The notes below the pieces were generated by a model. It ran no database searches. It was not told the DNA's origin and worked only from the letters and a program-made list of their open reading frames with translations. From JAMOQA01 sp964582785 (GTDB lineage Bacteria > Acidobacteriota > Polarisedimenticolia > J045): a stretch of 64,000 nucleotides of DNA. The translations under genes were made by a program, and so were the position numbers. The stretch covers positions 1 to 64,000 of the forward strand of contig CAZOTT010000002.1 in assembly GCA_964582785.1 (NCBI GenBank), in the 5' to 3' direction. Below, piece after piece: positions 1-7,315 of the stretch; the stretch's first letter is position 1, and each line of letters begins with the position of its first letter.

Positions 1-27
1 CGGAGGTGCGCCGGCGCCTCGGGCGGG

Positions 28-912
28 TCACTCTCCCCCGGGCGTCCAGGTCAGCGGCGGGACGCGCTGCTCGACCGTGGTACCGAAGAAGCGGTAGTCG
101 CGGTACTCGACCACCTGGACCTCCCGGGTCCAGCGCCGGTTCGGGGCGACCTGGACGAAGGTCCGCAGCTCGGCGCGGGTGGGATAGGTGAGCCCGTCCT
201 TCTCGTAGTTCCAGGAGACCTCGAGTTCCCGCCCGACCGGCGGGGCCGCGGTGGAGATCCCGATGAAGCGGAACGCGGTCAGCCAGCGGGCCAGTTCCCG
301 CCGGATGCGCTGCTCCTGGAAGTTGGGCCGGGCCACCACCCGCACCACGTTGCCGGTACGGTACTCCACCTCGATCGTGCCGGACCACGCGGTGATCCGG
401 GTCGGGTCGATGGTGGGCCCCGCCGAGATCCAGGTGATCGGGATCGCCAGCTTCCAGGGGGTCGTGTGCCAGGTTCCGACCCGGAAGCGGAGGGTCGAGC
501 GGACGGCCGGGGAGAAGACCTGGGGCCAGAACCAGGGCTCGGGCATCGCCAGCCGGGAACGAACGGGGCGCCTGCCGCGGGACCCGGGGCGCGTGCGGAG
601 GGCGCGGAACCCCAGGGGAGCGTCGGTGTCGCGGGTGAAGAGGTACTCCCGCTCGGACCACCGTTCCTCCCGGCCCGCGTGTCCTCCCCGGTAGCCGGTC
701 CGGCGGACCCGTTCCGTGCAGGTGAAGAGCAGGGTCCTGTCCCGGTACACCCGCGCCTTGGCGGCCAGCACCGGGGCCAGCTCCGGGGGCAGGGGCCCCG
801 GCGGGGCGGGGGGGGCCGCGCCGTCCGCGATCCCCGCCGCCGGAACGACGAGGACCCCGGCGAGGAGCAGGGCGAGGAACCCGAACGCGGCGAGGGCGGT
901 GCGGCCGGTCAC
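28..912 (-). CDS. Hypothetical secreted or membrane-anchored protein
   Basis: A 294-residue protein that I do not recognise. A short basic start is followed by a strongly hydrophobic Leu/Ala/Val stretch (about residues 5-28), which looks like a Sec signal peptide or anchor, so the rest probably lies in the periplasm or at the outer membrane. The mature part is rich in Arg, Trp and Tyr and looks beta-rich, with no motif I can name. The GTG start at 912 overlaps the stop of the small Cys-rich gene upstream (GTGA), with GGAGG nine bases before it, so the two are probably translated together. Only 27 bases follow the stop before the window edge, and nothing can be called there. Function unknown. 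Confidence 0.75.
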   Translation of the reverse strand: MTGRTALAAFGFLALLLAGVLVVPAAGIADGAAPPAPPGPLPPELAPVLAAKARVYRDRTLLFTCTERVRRTGYRGGHAGREERWSEREYLFTRDTDAPLGFRALRTRPGSRGRRPVRSRLAMPEPWFWPQVFSPAVRSTLRFRVGTWHTTPWKLAIPITWISAGPTIDPTRITAWSGTIEVEYRTGNVVRVVARPNFQEQRIRRELARWLTAFRFIGISTAAPPVGRELEVSWNYEKDGLTYPTRAELRTFVQVAPNRRWTREVQVVEYRDYRFFGTTVEQRVPPLTWTPGGE

Positions 913-1136
913 TGCCGGCGACCTCCGCCGAGCCGCTCGTCCAGGGTCAGCACCCGGGCCCAGCGGGGCCGCGGCGGAACCCGCCCCAGCAGGCGGAGAT
1001 TCGCCGCCCCCTGGGCGCAGGAGGCGCAGCCCTCGGTGGTCCGCCAGGCATGACGGAAGGCGCAGTCCCGCAGGTTGTACCAGGTGCGGTACTTCCAGCA
1101 GTAGAAGTCGTCACCGGGACCGCGTCCGGGATGCAC
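909..1136 (-). CDS. Small Cys-rich protein of unknown function
   Basis: A 75-residue protein starting at a GTG (1136) with GGGAGGGAGG eight bases upstream. Four Cys (residues 13, 25, 37, 40) are spaced C-x11-C-x11-C-x2-C, set among many aromatic and Arg/His residues (for example CWKYRTW at 13-19), which suggests a small metal- or cluster-binding fold or a disulphide knot. No hydrophobic signal peptide is visible, so it is probably cytoplasmic. Its stop overlaps the start of the secreted protein downstream by 4 bases. The open frame extends much further upstream, but that part is low-complexity Arg/Gly/Pro sequence in a shadow frame and has no such ribosome binding site. I do not recognise the family. 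Confidence 0.6.
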   Translation of the reverse strand: MHPGRGPGDDFYCWKYRTWYNLRDCAFRHAWRTTEGCASCAQGAANLRLLGRVPPRPRWARVLTLDERLGGGRRQ

Positions 1137-1198
1137 TCCGGGAACCTCCCTCCCGCCCAGCGCGGGCGGGGGAAGGATAGCAGAGGGATGGTGGTCCG

Positions 1199-1435
1199 TC
1201 AGGAACTGGCGCCGGCGCGGGCCCGGATCCGTTCCAGGACCTCGTCGTCCGACGGGAACCGCCACTCCCGGTGCTTGGAGAAGACGATCTCGCCGTCGAC
1301 GATCACGTCGAAGACACCGCCGGAACCGGCCACCAGTTCGGGCCGGACACCCAGCTGCTCCTCGAGAACGGCCGCGAGACTCGCGGCCCGGGGGTAGTAG
1401 TTTCAGACGCGACAGTAGCGGATCTGGACCTGCAT
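1199..1435 (-). CDS. SelW-like (Rdx family) selenoprotein with in-frame UGA
   Basis: A 78-residue thioredoxin-like Rdx (SelW/SelT/SelH) protein. Read from ATG 1435, codon 11 is TGA (1403-1405), giving C8-x-x-U11 at the family's CxxC/CxxU redox position right after the first beta strand (MQVQIRYC). Downstream of the TGA the same frame carries the family hallmarks: GSGGVFDVIVDGEIVFSK and then RFPSDDEV, ending at TGA 1199-1201. A GC-perfect hairpin follows the UGA (see 1370-1388). GGGAGG lies just upstream of the ATG, and a promoter with TATAGT at 1461-1466. Known family role: a small thiol/selenol redox protein, exact substrate unsettled. Selenocysteine insertion is my inference; the selA/B/C/D genes would have to be elsewhere. 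A nonsense mutation of an ancestral Cys TGC codon is the alternative. Confidence 0.85.
1370..1388 (-). promoter_or_regulatory. SECIS-like hairpin downstream of the UGA codon
   Basis: On the coding strand this 19-base element is a perfect inverted repeat: an 8-bp stem GGCCGCGA/TCGCGGCC closing a GTC loop, or a 7-bp stem with the loop AGUCU. The loop begins 22 bases after the UGA of the SelW-like gene, within the usual distance of bacterial SECIS elements, which lie inside the coding region just after the UGA. The unpaired G-U in the loop resembles the SelB-contacted G/U of known bacterial SECIS loops. I see no clear bulged U in the stem. Confidence 0.65.
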
Positions 1436-1460
1436 CGGCCACCTCCCGGAGAATGGTTCC

Positions 1461-1489
1461 ACTATAGACCGCCGTGTCGCCCCGGTCAC
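1461..1489 (-). promoter_or_regulatory. Sigma70-like promoter for the SelW-like gene
   Basis: On the minus strand GTGACC (1484-1489, 4 of 6 to TTGACA) is followed after exactly 17 bases by TATAGT (1461-1466, 5 of 6 to TATAAT). The expected transcript start is about 18 bases before the ATG at 1435. The -35 overlaps the last codons of the upstream response-regulator gene, so the selenoprotein can be transcribed apart from it. Confidence 0.6.
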
Positions 1490-2418
1490 GAGGGGCCGGG
1501 GGAAGGAATCGTGGCGACCACCACCCGGTCCCGGCCCTCCTCCTTGGCCCGGTAGAGGGCATCGTCCGCCGCCTTGAGCAGTTCCTGCTCCGTCACCACG
1601 GTCCCCGGCACCCAGGTGGAGACCCCGGCGCTGATCGTGACGACGCCGCGGGGCGGGTTGTCGGGGTGGGGGATCCCCTCCCGGCGGACCTGCCCGACCA
1701 GCCGCCGGGCCACCTCGCCGGCCCCCTCCTCCCGGGTTTCCGGGAGGAGGACGACGAACTCCTCGCCCCCGTAGCGGAAGACGGCGTCCGAGGCGCGGAT
1801 CCCCGCCGCGAGGCAGCGGGCCACCCGGCGCAGGGCCTCGTCCCCCGCCTCGTGGCCGAGGGAGTCGTTGTAGCGCTTGAAGTGGTCGATGTCGACCATG
1901 ACCAGGCTGAGGGGGTTGTGGTAGCGCACGGCCTGGGAGAAGGTCCGGTGGAACTGCTCGTCGAAGGAACGCCGGTTGCCGATCCCGGTCAGGCCGTCGA
2001 CCAGGGCCATCATCGCCAGCTGGCGATTCCGCTCGGCGAGGGCCTCCTCGAGGCGGATCACCCGTTCCCCCGAACGGATCCGGAAGAGCAGCTCCTCCCG
2101 GTCGAACGGCTTCACGATGTAGTCGTCCGCCCCCGCCGCCAGGCCGTCGATCACGTCCCGCCGTTCGTTCCGGGAGGTCAGGAGGATCACGTAGACGTAG
2201 CGATCCCGGGTCGTCGCGCGGATCCGCCGGACCAGCTCGAGGCCGTCCATCTCGGGCATCATCCAGTCGGCGATCACCAGGTGGATCGGTTCCTGCTGGA
2301 GGACGGTCCACGCCTCGAGCCCGTCCTGCACGGCGATCACCTCGTGCCCCATTTCCTCGACCGTGCGGGCGAGGAGCCGGCGGGAAACCGGGTCGTCGTC
2401 GGCGATCAGCAGGCGCAC
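1486..2418 (-). CDS. Response regulator with GGDEF output (diguanylate cyclase)
   Basis: A 310-residue cytoplasmic two-domain regulator that should make c-di-GMP when phosphorylated. The receiver domain (about 1-120) has the acidic pocket D7-D8-D9, the phospho-acceptor D51 (IADWMMP), T81 and K103 (VKPF). A short helix links it to a GGDEF domain (about 138-305) with an intact GGEEF active site (217-221) and an RASD inhibitory (I-site) motif five residues before it (208-211), so product inhibition is expected. The start is GTG 2418 with AGGAGG a few bases upstream. The Hpt gene lies 24 bases upstream in the same direction and is the likely phosphodonor in a phosphorelay. The sensor kinase is not adjacent. 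Confidence 0.93.
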   Translation of the reverse strand: MRLLIADDDPVSRRLLARTVEEMGHEVIAVQDGLEAWTVLQQEPIHLVIADWMMPEMDGLELVRRIRATTRDRYVYVILLTSRNERRDVIDGLAAGADDYIVKPFDREELLFRIRSGERVIRLEEALAERNRQLAMMALVDGLTGIGNRRSFDEQFHRTFSQAVRYHNPLSLVMVDIDHFKRYNDSLGHEAGDEALRRVARCLAAGIRASDAVFRYGGEEFVVLLPETREEGAGEVARRLVGQVRREGIPHPDNPPRGVVTISAGVSTWVPGTVVTEQELLKAADDALYRAKEEGRDRVVVATIPSPGPS

Positions 2419-2442
2419 GGTCCCTCCTCGCTTCCTCCCGGG

Positions 2443-2790
2443 TCAGAACGTCGCCGCCCAGTCCGCCAGCCCGCGGATCTCTTCCTCGAGGGCGGCGAGC
2501 ACGGCGGGGGCGTCGGCCAGCTCGGCGTTCCTTCCCTTCATCTCGAGATCGAACGCTACCCGCCGGATCCCCTCCGCCGCGAGGTTGGCGGCCGCCCCCT
2601 TGATGCCGTGGGCCGCGGCGGCGACCCGCGAGGCGTCGCCGGCGTCGAGGGCGTCCCGCAGTTCCCCCAGCCGCCCCGGGACGTCGGCGAGGAACATCTC
2701 GACGAGTTCCCGCAGGAATTCCCGGTCGTCCCCCGCGCGGGCGAGGGCTTCCTCGAGGTCGAGGGGGCAGTTGCCGGTCGAGTCGTGCAT
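2443..2790 (-). CDS. Hpt-domain phosphotransfer protein
   Basis: A 115-residue single-domain histidine phosphotransfer protein. The signature AHGIKGAAANL places the phospho-accepting His at residue 61, in a four-helix bundle layout typical of Hpt domains (helix, D/E-rich helix, His helix, C-terminal helix). I chose ATG 2790, preceded by GGGAGA, because upstream codons are Pro/Arg/Gly low-complexity. It is followed 24 bases later by the REC-GGDEF regulator, and the two very likely exchange phosphate; the hybrid kinase feeding them is not in this neighbourhood. Identification as Hpt is firm, the partner is inferred. Confidence 0.88.
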   Translation of the reverse strand: MHDSTGNCPLDLEEALARAGDDREFLRELVEMFLADVPGRLGELRDALDAGDASRVAAAAHGIKGAAANLAAEGIRRVAFDLEMKGRNAELADAPAVLAALEEEIRGLADWAATF

Positions 2791-2933
2791 CGTTCCGTCT
2801 CCCGGGCCCCGGGTGGGGGCTCTCCCCGGACGTATCGGCCGGTGGGCGGCCGCCTTGAGACCGGGGTGGCGCGGGCCCGGAGGATCCGCGATCATCGTTC
2901 CGCCGGGGGGTTCCCCCGGGACGGGGAAGAGCG

Positions 2934-3338
2934 ATGCCGACCCGCCCGAACCGCGATCTCGAGACCGTGCCGAACCCGGCGCCGGGCCGGACCTACCGCG
3001 TCCGGGTCGTCGCCCCGGAGTTCACCTGCCTGTGCCCGCGCACGGGCCAGCCCGACTTCGCCACGATCGTCGTGGAGTACGCGCCGGGGGAGGCGCTCCT
3101 CGAGCTGAAGTCGCTCAAGCTGTACCTCTGGTCGTTCCGCGACGAGGGGATCTTCCACGAGGCGGCCGTCAACCGGTTCCTCGACGACCTGGCCGGGGCC
3201 GCGCGGCCCCGCTGGATGCGGGTGACCGGGTACTTCCGGGTCCGCGGGGGGATCACGACGACGGTAACCGCGGCCACCGGCCCGGAACCGGCGGAACTGC
3301 CCCGGCCGGCGGCGCCCCCGGCCGCCGGGGAAGGCTGA
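2934..3338 (+). CDS. queF: NADPH-dependent 7-cyano-7-deazaguanine (preQ0) reductase
   Basis: A 134-residue QueF of the short (type I, YkvM-like) form. It reduces the nitrile of preQ0 to preQ1 with two NADPH, a cytoplasmic step in queuosine biosynthesis. The family core is clear: EFTCLCPRTGQPDFATI with the nucleophile Cys34 and Asp41, then the QueF motif ELKSLKLYLWSFR and the FHE that follows (Glu binding preQ0). The C-terminus carries a Pro/Ala tail. The ATG at 2934 has GGGGAAGA close upstream. It is the first gene of a short plus-strand pair with the DUF971 gene 22 bases later. No other queuosine gene is in the window, and I see no preQ1 riboswitch in its leader. Confidence 0.95.
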   Translation: MPTRPNRDLETVPNPAPGRTYRVRVVAPEFTCLCPRTGQPDFATIVVEYAPGEALLELKSLKLYLWSFRDEGIFHEAAVNRFLDDLAGAARPRWMRVTGYFRVRGGITTTVTAATGPEPAELPRPAAPPAAGEG

Positions 3339-3360
3339 CCACCCCGCGGGGAGAAGGCCG

Positions 3361-3669
3361 ATGAAACCACTGCAGATCGAGGTGTTCCCCGGCGGGGAGA
3401 TCGGGATCCGCTGGGAGGACGGTCGCGAGGATTTCCTGCCCGCCCGCGAGGTGCGGCTCGCCTGCCCGTGCGCGGAGTGCGTCGACGAGGTCTCGGGGGA
3501 GCGGATCCTCGACCCGGCGGCCGTGCCCGCCGACGTCCGCCCGCTCTCCTGGGAGCCGGTGGGCAACTACGCCGTCGCGTTCCGCTGGTCCGACGGCCAT
3601 GCCGCCGGTTTCTACACCCACGAGCTCCTGCGCCGCCTGGGCGACGCCGCGCGCCGGGAGACCGGCTGA
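3361..3669 (+). CDS. DUF971 / GBBH-like N-terminal domain protein
   Basis: A 102-residue single-domain protein of the DUF971 family, related to the zinc-binding N-terminal domain of gamma-butyrobetaine hydroxylase. The zinc ligands are visible: C35-x-C37-x2-C40 (ACPCAEC) and H80 in SDGH. The fold core WEDGRE and the YTHELLRRL tail also match. In other bacteria this family often sits near Fe-S assembly or moaA-type genes, but its molecular role is unsettled. Start ATG 3361 with GGGGAGAAGG upstream. It follows queF by 22 bases and ends one base before the convergent ctpA-like gene. Confidence 0.85.
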   Translation: MKPLQIEVFPGGEIGIRWEDGREDFLPAREVRLACPCAECVDEVSGERILDPAAVPADVRPLSWEPVGNYAVAFRWSDGHAAGFYTHELLRRLGDAARRETG

Positions 3670-3670
3670 G

Positions 3671-5281
3671 TCAGCGGCGGCCGGCCCGGGCCGTCTTCCG
3701 CGCCAGGACCCTGGCCCGCGCCGCGAGGAGCTGCTCCGCGGCGGGGAACGACTCGATCGCCTTCGCCACCAGGGGCGAGGCCTCGAGCAGGACCCGGTCG
3801 TGGGCCGCCATCCCGTGCCGGGCCAGGGCGACCTCCGCCCGCAGCCGGAGGAGCACCTGGTCGCGGGCGGCATCCACGTCCTCCGGGGAGACACCCTCGA
3901 TCTCCCGGGAGACGAACCGGCGGAAGGCGGCCAGCAGTTCGTCGGGATGCTCCTCCCAGCGGGCGAGGTCCTCGTCGGGGTGGGGCGTGACGAACCGGGA
4001 GAACGCCGAGACCCGCAGCAGCCGGACCACCGTCTCGGGCAGCTCGGGGGCCCGGAACGGGACGTCCGGCGTGATGCCCCCGCCCCCGAAGACGGTCCTG
4101 CCGGTGTCGGTGCGGTACCGCTTCGCTCCCGGGGGAGGCCCGGGAACCGGTTCCCGCTGCTGCACCTCGAAGAAGTACTCCTCCTCGCTGGCCCACGACC
4201 GCTGGATGCAGCGCCCGGCCGGGGTGAAGTACTTCTGGGTCGTCAGGGCGAGGGCGCAGCCTTCCGACAGGGGGTAGACGGACTGGACGAGTCCCTTGCC
4301 GAAGGTCGTTTCCCCGACGATGATCGCGCGGTCGTGGTCCTGGAGCGCCCCGGAGACGATCTCGGAGGCGGACGCCGAGCCGCGGTCCACGAGGATCACC
4401 ACCGGCCAGGAGACGCGGGGAGCGTCGGACAGGGCCGGGTAGTCCTGCCGGGAACCGGGAAGGCGTCCTTCCGTGTAGACGACCAGTTCCCCGGGCTGGA
4501 GGAAGCGGCTCGCCACCGCGATCGCCTGGTCGAGCAGCCCACCCGGGTTCCCGGTCAGGTCGAGAACGAGTTTCTCCGCCCCCCGGCGCGACAGGTCCTC
4601 GAGCGCCCGGTCCAGTTCCGCCGCCGTGGTCTCGGTGAAGTTGGCGATGTGGACGTACCCGATCCCGGGCCGGACGAGGAAGGCCTGGTTCACCGCCGGG
4701 GTGCGCACCGCGTCCCGCGTCACGCGGAAGACGAGCGGCTCCGCCAGGCCCGGCCGGTGAACCGTCACCTCCACCACCGTGCCGCGGGGGCCGCGGAGGT
4801 ACTTCACCGCCTCCTGGATCGTCAGTCCCATCGTGTCGATGTCGACGCCTGCCCGCTCGTCCCGGATGTGGGTGATGATGTCACCCGCGCGGATTCCCAT
4901 CCGCGCCGCCGGCGTGTCGGCGATCGGGGAGACGACCCGCAGCGGCTGGTAGCGGCCCCGCTTGGAGATGACGATCCCCAGGCCGTAGAAGGTCCCCCGC
5001 TGGTCCTCCCGCATCTCCCGGTAGGCCTCGTCGTCGAGAAAGTTGGTGTGGGGATCGAGGGTGTGGAGCATGCCCCGGATCGAGGCGTAGATCGCGTCCT
5101 TCGGGTCCACCGGCGGGACGTGGCGTTCCTCGACGATGGCCAGGATCCGGGTCCAGGTCGCCATCCGGGAACGCGCCGCCGCCTTCTCGCGCCCGCGGGC
5201 GAGGAGCGGGAGCGCGGAGCCGGCGATGGCCGCGAGGAGCAGGAGGGATGCCGCGAGGGAGGTCCGTGTCTTTCCGCTCAT
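3671..5281 (-). CDS. ctpA: S41 C-terminal processing peptidase (CtpA/Prc family)
   Basis: A 536-residue membrane-anchored or periplasmic protease that cleaves substrates near their C-termini. The order is a hydrophobic signal/anchor (about 8-30), an N-terminal helical segment, a PDZ domain (about 95-175, GLGIVISKRG to the GIRAGDIIT carboxylate loop), then the S41 core. The nucleophile Ser lies in GSASASEI near residue 300 and the general-base Lys 25 residues later in TFGKG, the usual Ser/Lys spacing. A C-terminal helical region of about 150 residues follows. I chose ATG 5281 because the hydrophobic signal follows directly; upstream codons would add a Pro-rich shadow stretch. TATACT lies 7 bases before this ATG, predicting a leaderless mRNA. 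Divergent from tatA. Confidence 0.93.
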   Translation of the reverse strand: MSGKTRTSLAASLLLLAAIAGSALPLLARGREKAAARSRMATWTRILAIVEERHVPPVDPKDAIYASIRGMLHTLDPHTNFLDDEAYREMREDQRGTFYGLGIVISKRGRYQPLRVVSPIADTPAARMGIRAGDIITHIRDERAGVDIDTMGLTIQEAVKYLRGPRGTVVEVTVHRPGLAEPLVFRVTRDAVRTPAVNQAFLVRPGIGYVHIANFTETTAAELDRALEDLSRRGAEKLVLDLTGNPGGLLDQAIAVASRFLQPGELVVYTEGRLPGSRQDYPALSDAPRVSWPVVILVDRGSASASEIVSGALQDHDRAIIVGETTFGKGLVQSVYPLSEGCALALTTQKYFTPAGRCIQRSWASEEEYFFEVQQREPVPGPPPGAKRYRTDTGRTVFGGGGITPDVPFRAPELPETVVRLLRVSAFSRFVTPHPDEDLARWEEHPDELLAAFRRFVSREIEGVSPEDVDAARDQVLLRLRAEVALARHGMAAHDRVLLEASPLVAKAIESFPAAEQLLAARARVLARKTARAGRR

Positions 5282-5288
5282 GGGGCAG

Positions 5289-5294
5289 AGTATA
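5289..5294 (-). promoter_or_regulatory. -10 element of a leaderless ctpA promoter
   Basis: TATACT on the minus strand (5 of 6 to consensus) ends 7 bases before the ctpA ATG at 5281, so transcription should start at or next to the A of the ATG. No convincing -35 is seen 16-18 bases upstream. No ribosome binding site fits in the remaining space. Confidence 0.5.
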
Positions 5295-5353
5295 GGGACC
5301 GGCGGGCCCGGTCGCCCGCCCCGTCCCGGGGATGAATCCGGGACCGGAAGGTG

Positions 5354-5359
5354 TAGACT
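5354..5359 (+). promoter_or_regulatory. -10 element of the tatA-tatC operon
   Basis: TAGACT (4 of 6, TANNNT form) ends 10 bases before the tatA ATG at 5370, leaving room for only a few untranslated bases. No clear -35. It faces the ctpA -10 at 5289-5294 within a shared 88-base divergent region. Confidence 0.4.
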
Positions 5360-5369
5360 CGATCGCGAG

Positions 5370-5729
5370 ATGTTCGACATCGGCGGACCGGAGCTTCTCT
5401 TCATCATCCTGCTGGGCCTGCTGATCTTCGGCCCGCGCCGGCTGCCCCAGATCGGGCGGCAGGTCGGGGCGTTCGTCGCCCAGATGCGGCGGGCGCTGCG
5501 GGACGTGCAGGGAACCATCGAGCGGGAGGCGGCCCTCGAGGAGGTCCGGCGGGCGGCGGAGGAGGTCCGGGAACTGGGGCGGGAAGCGAAGGGCGTGGCC
5601 CGGGACCTGGCCGGCGTCGGCCCGCCTCCCTACGCCGACCCCACCCGGCGGCTCCGGGAGGCGGCGGAGGAGCCTCCCGCCGGGGAGGAGGGCGGGGAGA
5701 CCGGGACGCCGGGGGAGGGGAGCCCGTGA
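5370..5729 (+). CDS. tatA: Sec-independent translocase subunit TatA/TatB
   Basis: A 119-residue Tat subunit. It begins MFDIGGPELLFIILLGLL, a single transmembrane helix followed by the FGP hinge (FGPRRLPQIGR) and an amphipathic helix, then a charged coiled tail (EEVRRAAEEVRELGRE) and a Pro/Gly/Glu-rich end. The MFDIG start and the conserved Glu at residue 8 fit the TatB-like form, but with one copy next to tatC it may do both jobs. The start at ATG 5370 is fixed by this N-terminus. Its stop overlaps the tatC start by 4 bases. Together they export folded proteins with twin-arginine signals across the inner membrane. Confidence 0.9.
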   Translation: MFDIGGPELLFIILLGLLIFGPRRLPQIGRQVGAFVAQMRRALRDVQGTIEREAALEEVRRAAEEVRELGREAKGVARDLAGVGPPPYADPTRRLREAAEEPPAGEEGGETGTPGEGSP

Positions 5730-6541
5730 GCCGGGACGGGGAGCCGGTGCGGGACGAAGGGGGAGGGGAACACGGCCAGGGCGCCGGGGCCGGTGGCCCC
5801 CGGATGTCCTTCCTCGAGCACCTGGACGAGCTGCGGCGCCGGCTGCTCTTCTGCTTCGTGGCGGCCCTGGTCGGGCTCGTCGCCTGCTGGTTCGTCGCCG
5901 ACGACATCCTGGCGTTCCTGCTGGGACCGGTCGCCGGGGCGATGGGCCCGCTCGCCGTCATCCGCCCGGCGGAGGCCTTCATGGCGAAGGTCAAGGCGTC
6001 GTTCGTCGGCGGGATCTTCGTCACGCTGCCGGTCTTCTTCTGGCAACTGTGGGCGTTTGTCGCTCCCGGGCTCTACCCGCGGGAGAGGAGGTGGGTCCTG
6101 CCCGTCATGGCGGCGGGAACGGCGCTCTTCCTCGCCGGCGCCGCCTTCTGCTACTGGATCGCGATGCCCGCTGCGGTGAACTTTCTCGCGTCCCAGGGGG
6201 AGCAGTTCGAGTTCCACGTCACGGTCGACTACGCCTTTTCCTTCGCGGCGAAGCTCCTGCTCGGGCTGGGCGCCGTGTTCGAGATGCCGCTCGTCGTCTT
6301 CGCCCTTGCACGCCTCGGCCTGGTTTCCGCCCGCTTCCTCTGGCGCAAGCTCGACGTGGCGATCTTCATCTGCTTCGTGGTCGCCGCGGTGATCACGCCG
6401 ACGCCGGACGTGCTCACCATGTCCCTCTTCGCCGCCCCGATGATCGTGCTCTACCTGGTCAGCATCCTGGTCGCCTTCCTCGCCGACCCCCTGGCCCGGG
6501 AACGGCGGGCCGCGCGCCGGGAACGGGGGCCGCGGGGATGA
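5726..6541 (+). CDS. tatC: Sec-independent translocase subunit TatC
   Basis: A 271-residue polytopic inner-membrane protein that binds twin-arginine signal peptides. The family signature MSFLEHLDELRRRL is at about residues 27-40, and six membrane spans follow, with the loop IRPAEAFMAKVKAS and the conserved GLYPRERR before the third span. The GTG start at 5726 overlaps the tatA stop (GTGA) and has GGGGAGGGG upstream; it adds a 26-residue hydrophilic Gly/Glu extension before the core. An internal ATG at 5804 would give the usual N-terminus but lacks a binding site. It overlaps the glycosyltransferase gene by 4 bases (ATGA). Confidence 0.95.
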   Translation: MSRDGEPVRDEGGGEHGQGAGAGGPRMSFLEHLDELRRRLLFCFVAALVGLVACWFVADDILAFLLGPVAGAMGPLAVIRPAEAFMAKVKASFVGGIFVTLPVFFWQLWAFVAPGLYPRERRWVLPVMAAGTALFLAGAAFCYWIAMPAAVNFLASQGEQFEFHVTVDYAFSFAAKLLLGLGAVFEMPLVVFALARLGLVSARFLWRKLDVAIFICFVVAAVITPTPDVLTMSLFAAPMIVLYLVSILVAFLADPLARERRAARRERGPRG

Positions 6542-7314
6542 GCCGGGAACGCCCGCCGCTGAGCGTCCTGGTGACGACCTGCAACGAGGAGGAGACCCTG
6601 CCCGCCTGCCTCGCCTCCGTCGACTGGGCGGACGAGGTCCTCGTGGTGGACTCCGGCAGCACGGACCGCACGCTGGAAATCGCCCGGGAACGCGGGGCGC
6701 GCATCCTGGAACATCCCTACGAGAGCCCCGCCCGGCAGAAGAACTGGGCGCTGCCCCGCTGCGCCCACGAGTGGGTGCTGATCCTGGACGCCGACGAGCG
6801 GGTGACCCCCGGGCTGGCCGGGGAGGTGCGGGAACTGCTCGCCCGGGGGCCGGAGGCCGACGGCTACTGGATCCGGCGGGTCAACCTGTTCCTCGGGCGC
6901 CCGATGCGCCACGGGGGCTGGGAGACGGACCGGGTGATCCGGCTCGTCCACCGGGATCGCGCCCGCTACGACGACCGGCGGGTCCACGAGGAGATCGACC
7001 TGCCCGGACCCCTCCCGGTGCTCCGCCATTCCCTGCTGCACGACACCTTCCGCTCGTTCGACCAGTACTGGCCGAAGGTGGACCGGTACGCCCGCTGGTG
7101 GGCGGAGGAGGCGTTCGCCCGGGGACGCCGCGCCGGCGCCGGGGAGGTCCTGGGCCACGCGGTCGCCCGCTTCCTCAAGATGTACCTCCTGCGGCGCGGC
7201 TTCCTGGACGGGGGCCACGGCCTGGTGCTGGCGCTCCTGGCCACGTGCAGCGCCTACCTGAAGTACGCGCGGCTGTGGGAGCTCACCCTGCGGGAGCGGG
7301 GCCGGGAGGACTGA
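6538..7314 (+). CDS. Family 2 glycosyltransferase (LPS-core WaaE-like)
   Basis: A 258-residue GT-A glycosyltransferase. It begins with the family fold LSVLVTTCNEEETLPACL, then VVDSGSTDRT, and has the metal-binding motif LILDADERV near residue 80. A WETDRVIRL block and a helical C-terminal region (Trp/Tyr-rich, RSFDQYWPKVDRYARWWAEE) are typical of WaaE/KdtX-type enzymes that add a sugar to the LPS inner core at the cytoplasmic face. The ATG at 6538 overlaps the tatC stop (ATGA), and the Kdo-kinase-like gene starts two bases after its own stop. Donor and acceptor are inferred from family and neighbour only. Confidence 0.85.
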   Translation: MSRERPPLSVLVTTCNEEETLPACLASVDWADEVLVVDSGSTDRTLEIARERGARILEHPYESPARQKNWALPRCAHEWVLILDADERVTPGLAGEVRELLARGPEADGYWIRRVNLFLGRPMRHGGWETDRVIRLVHRDRARYDDRRVHEEIDLPGPLPVLRHSLLHDTFRSFDQYWPKVDRYARWWAEEAFARGRRAGAGEVLGHAVARFLKMYLLRRGFLDGGHGLVLALLATCSAYLKYARLWELTLRERGRED

Positions 7315-7315
7315 G

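Noticed and set aside
1403..1435. Reading the SelW-like gene as a pseudogene stopped at codon 11
   Set aside because: The stop falls exactly on the redox Cys position, the frame is intact afterwards and a SECIS-like hairpin follows; a single C-to-A error remains possible but is less likely.
2791..2933. preQ1 riboswitch upstream of queF
   Set aside because: The leader has a short GC hairpin but no A-rich pseudoknot tail or class I/II preQ1 consensus.
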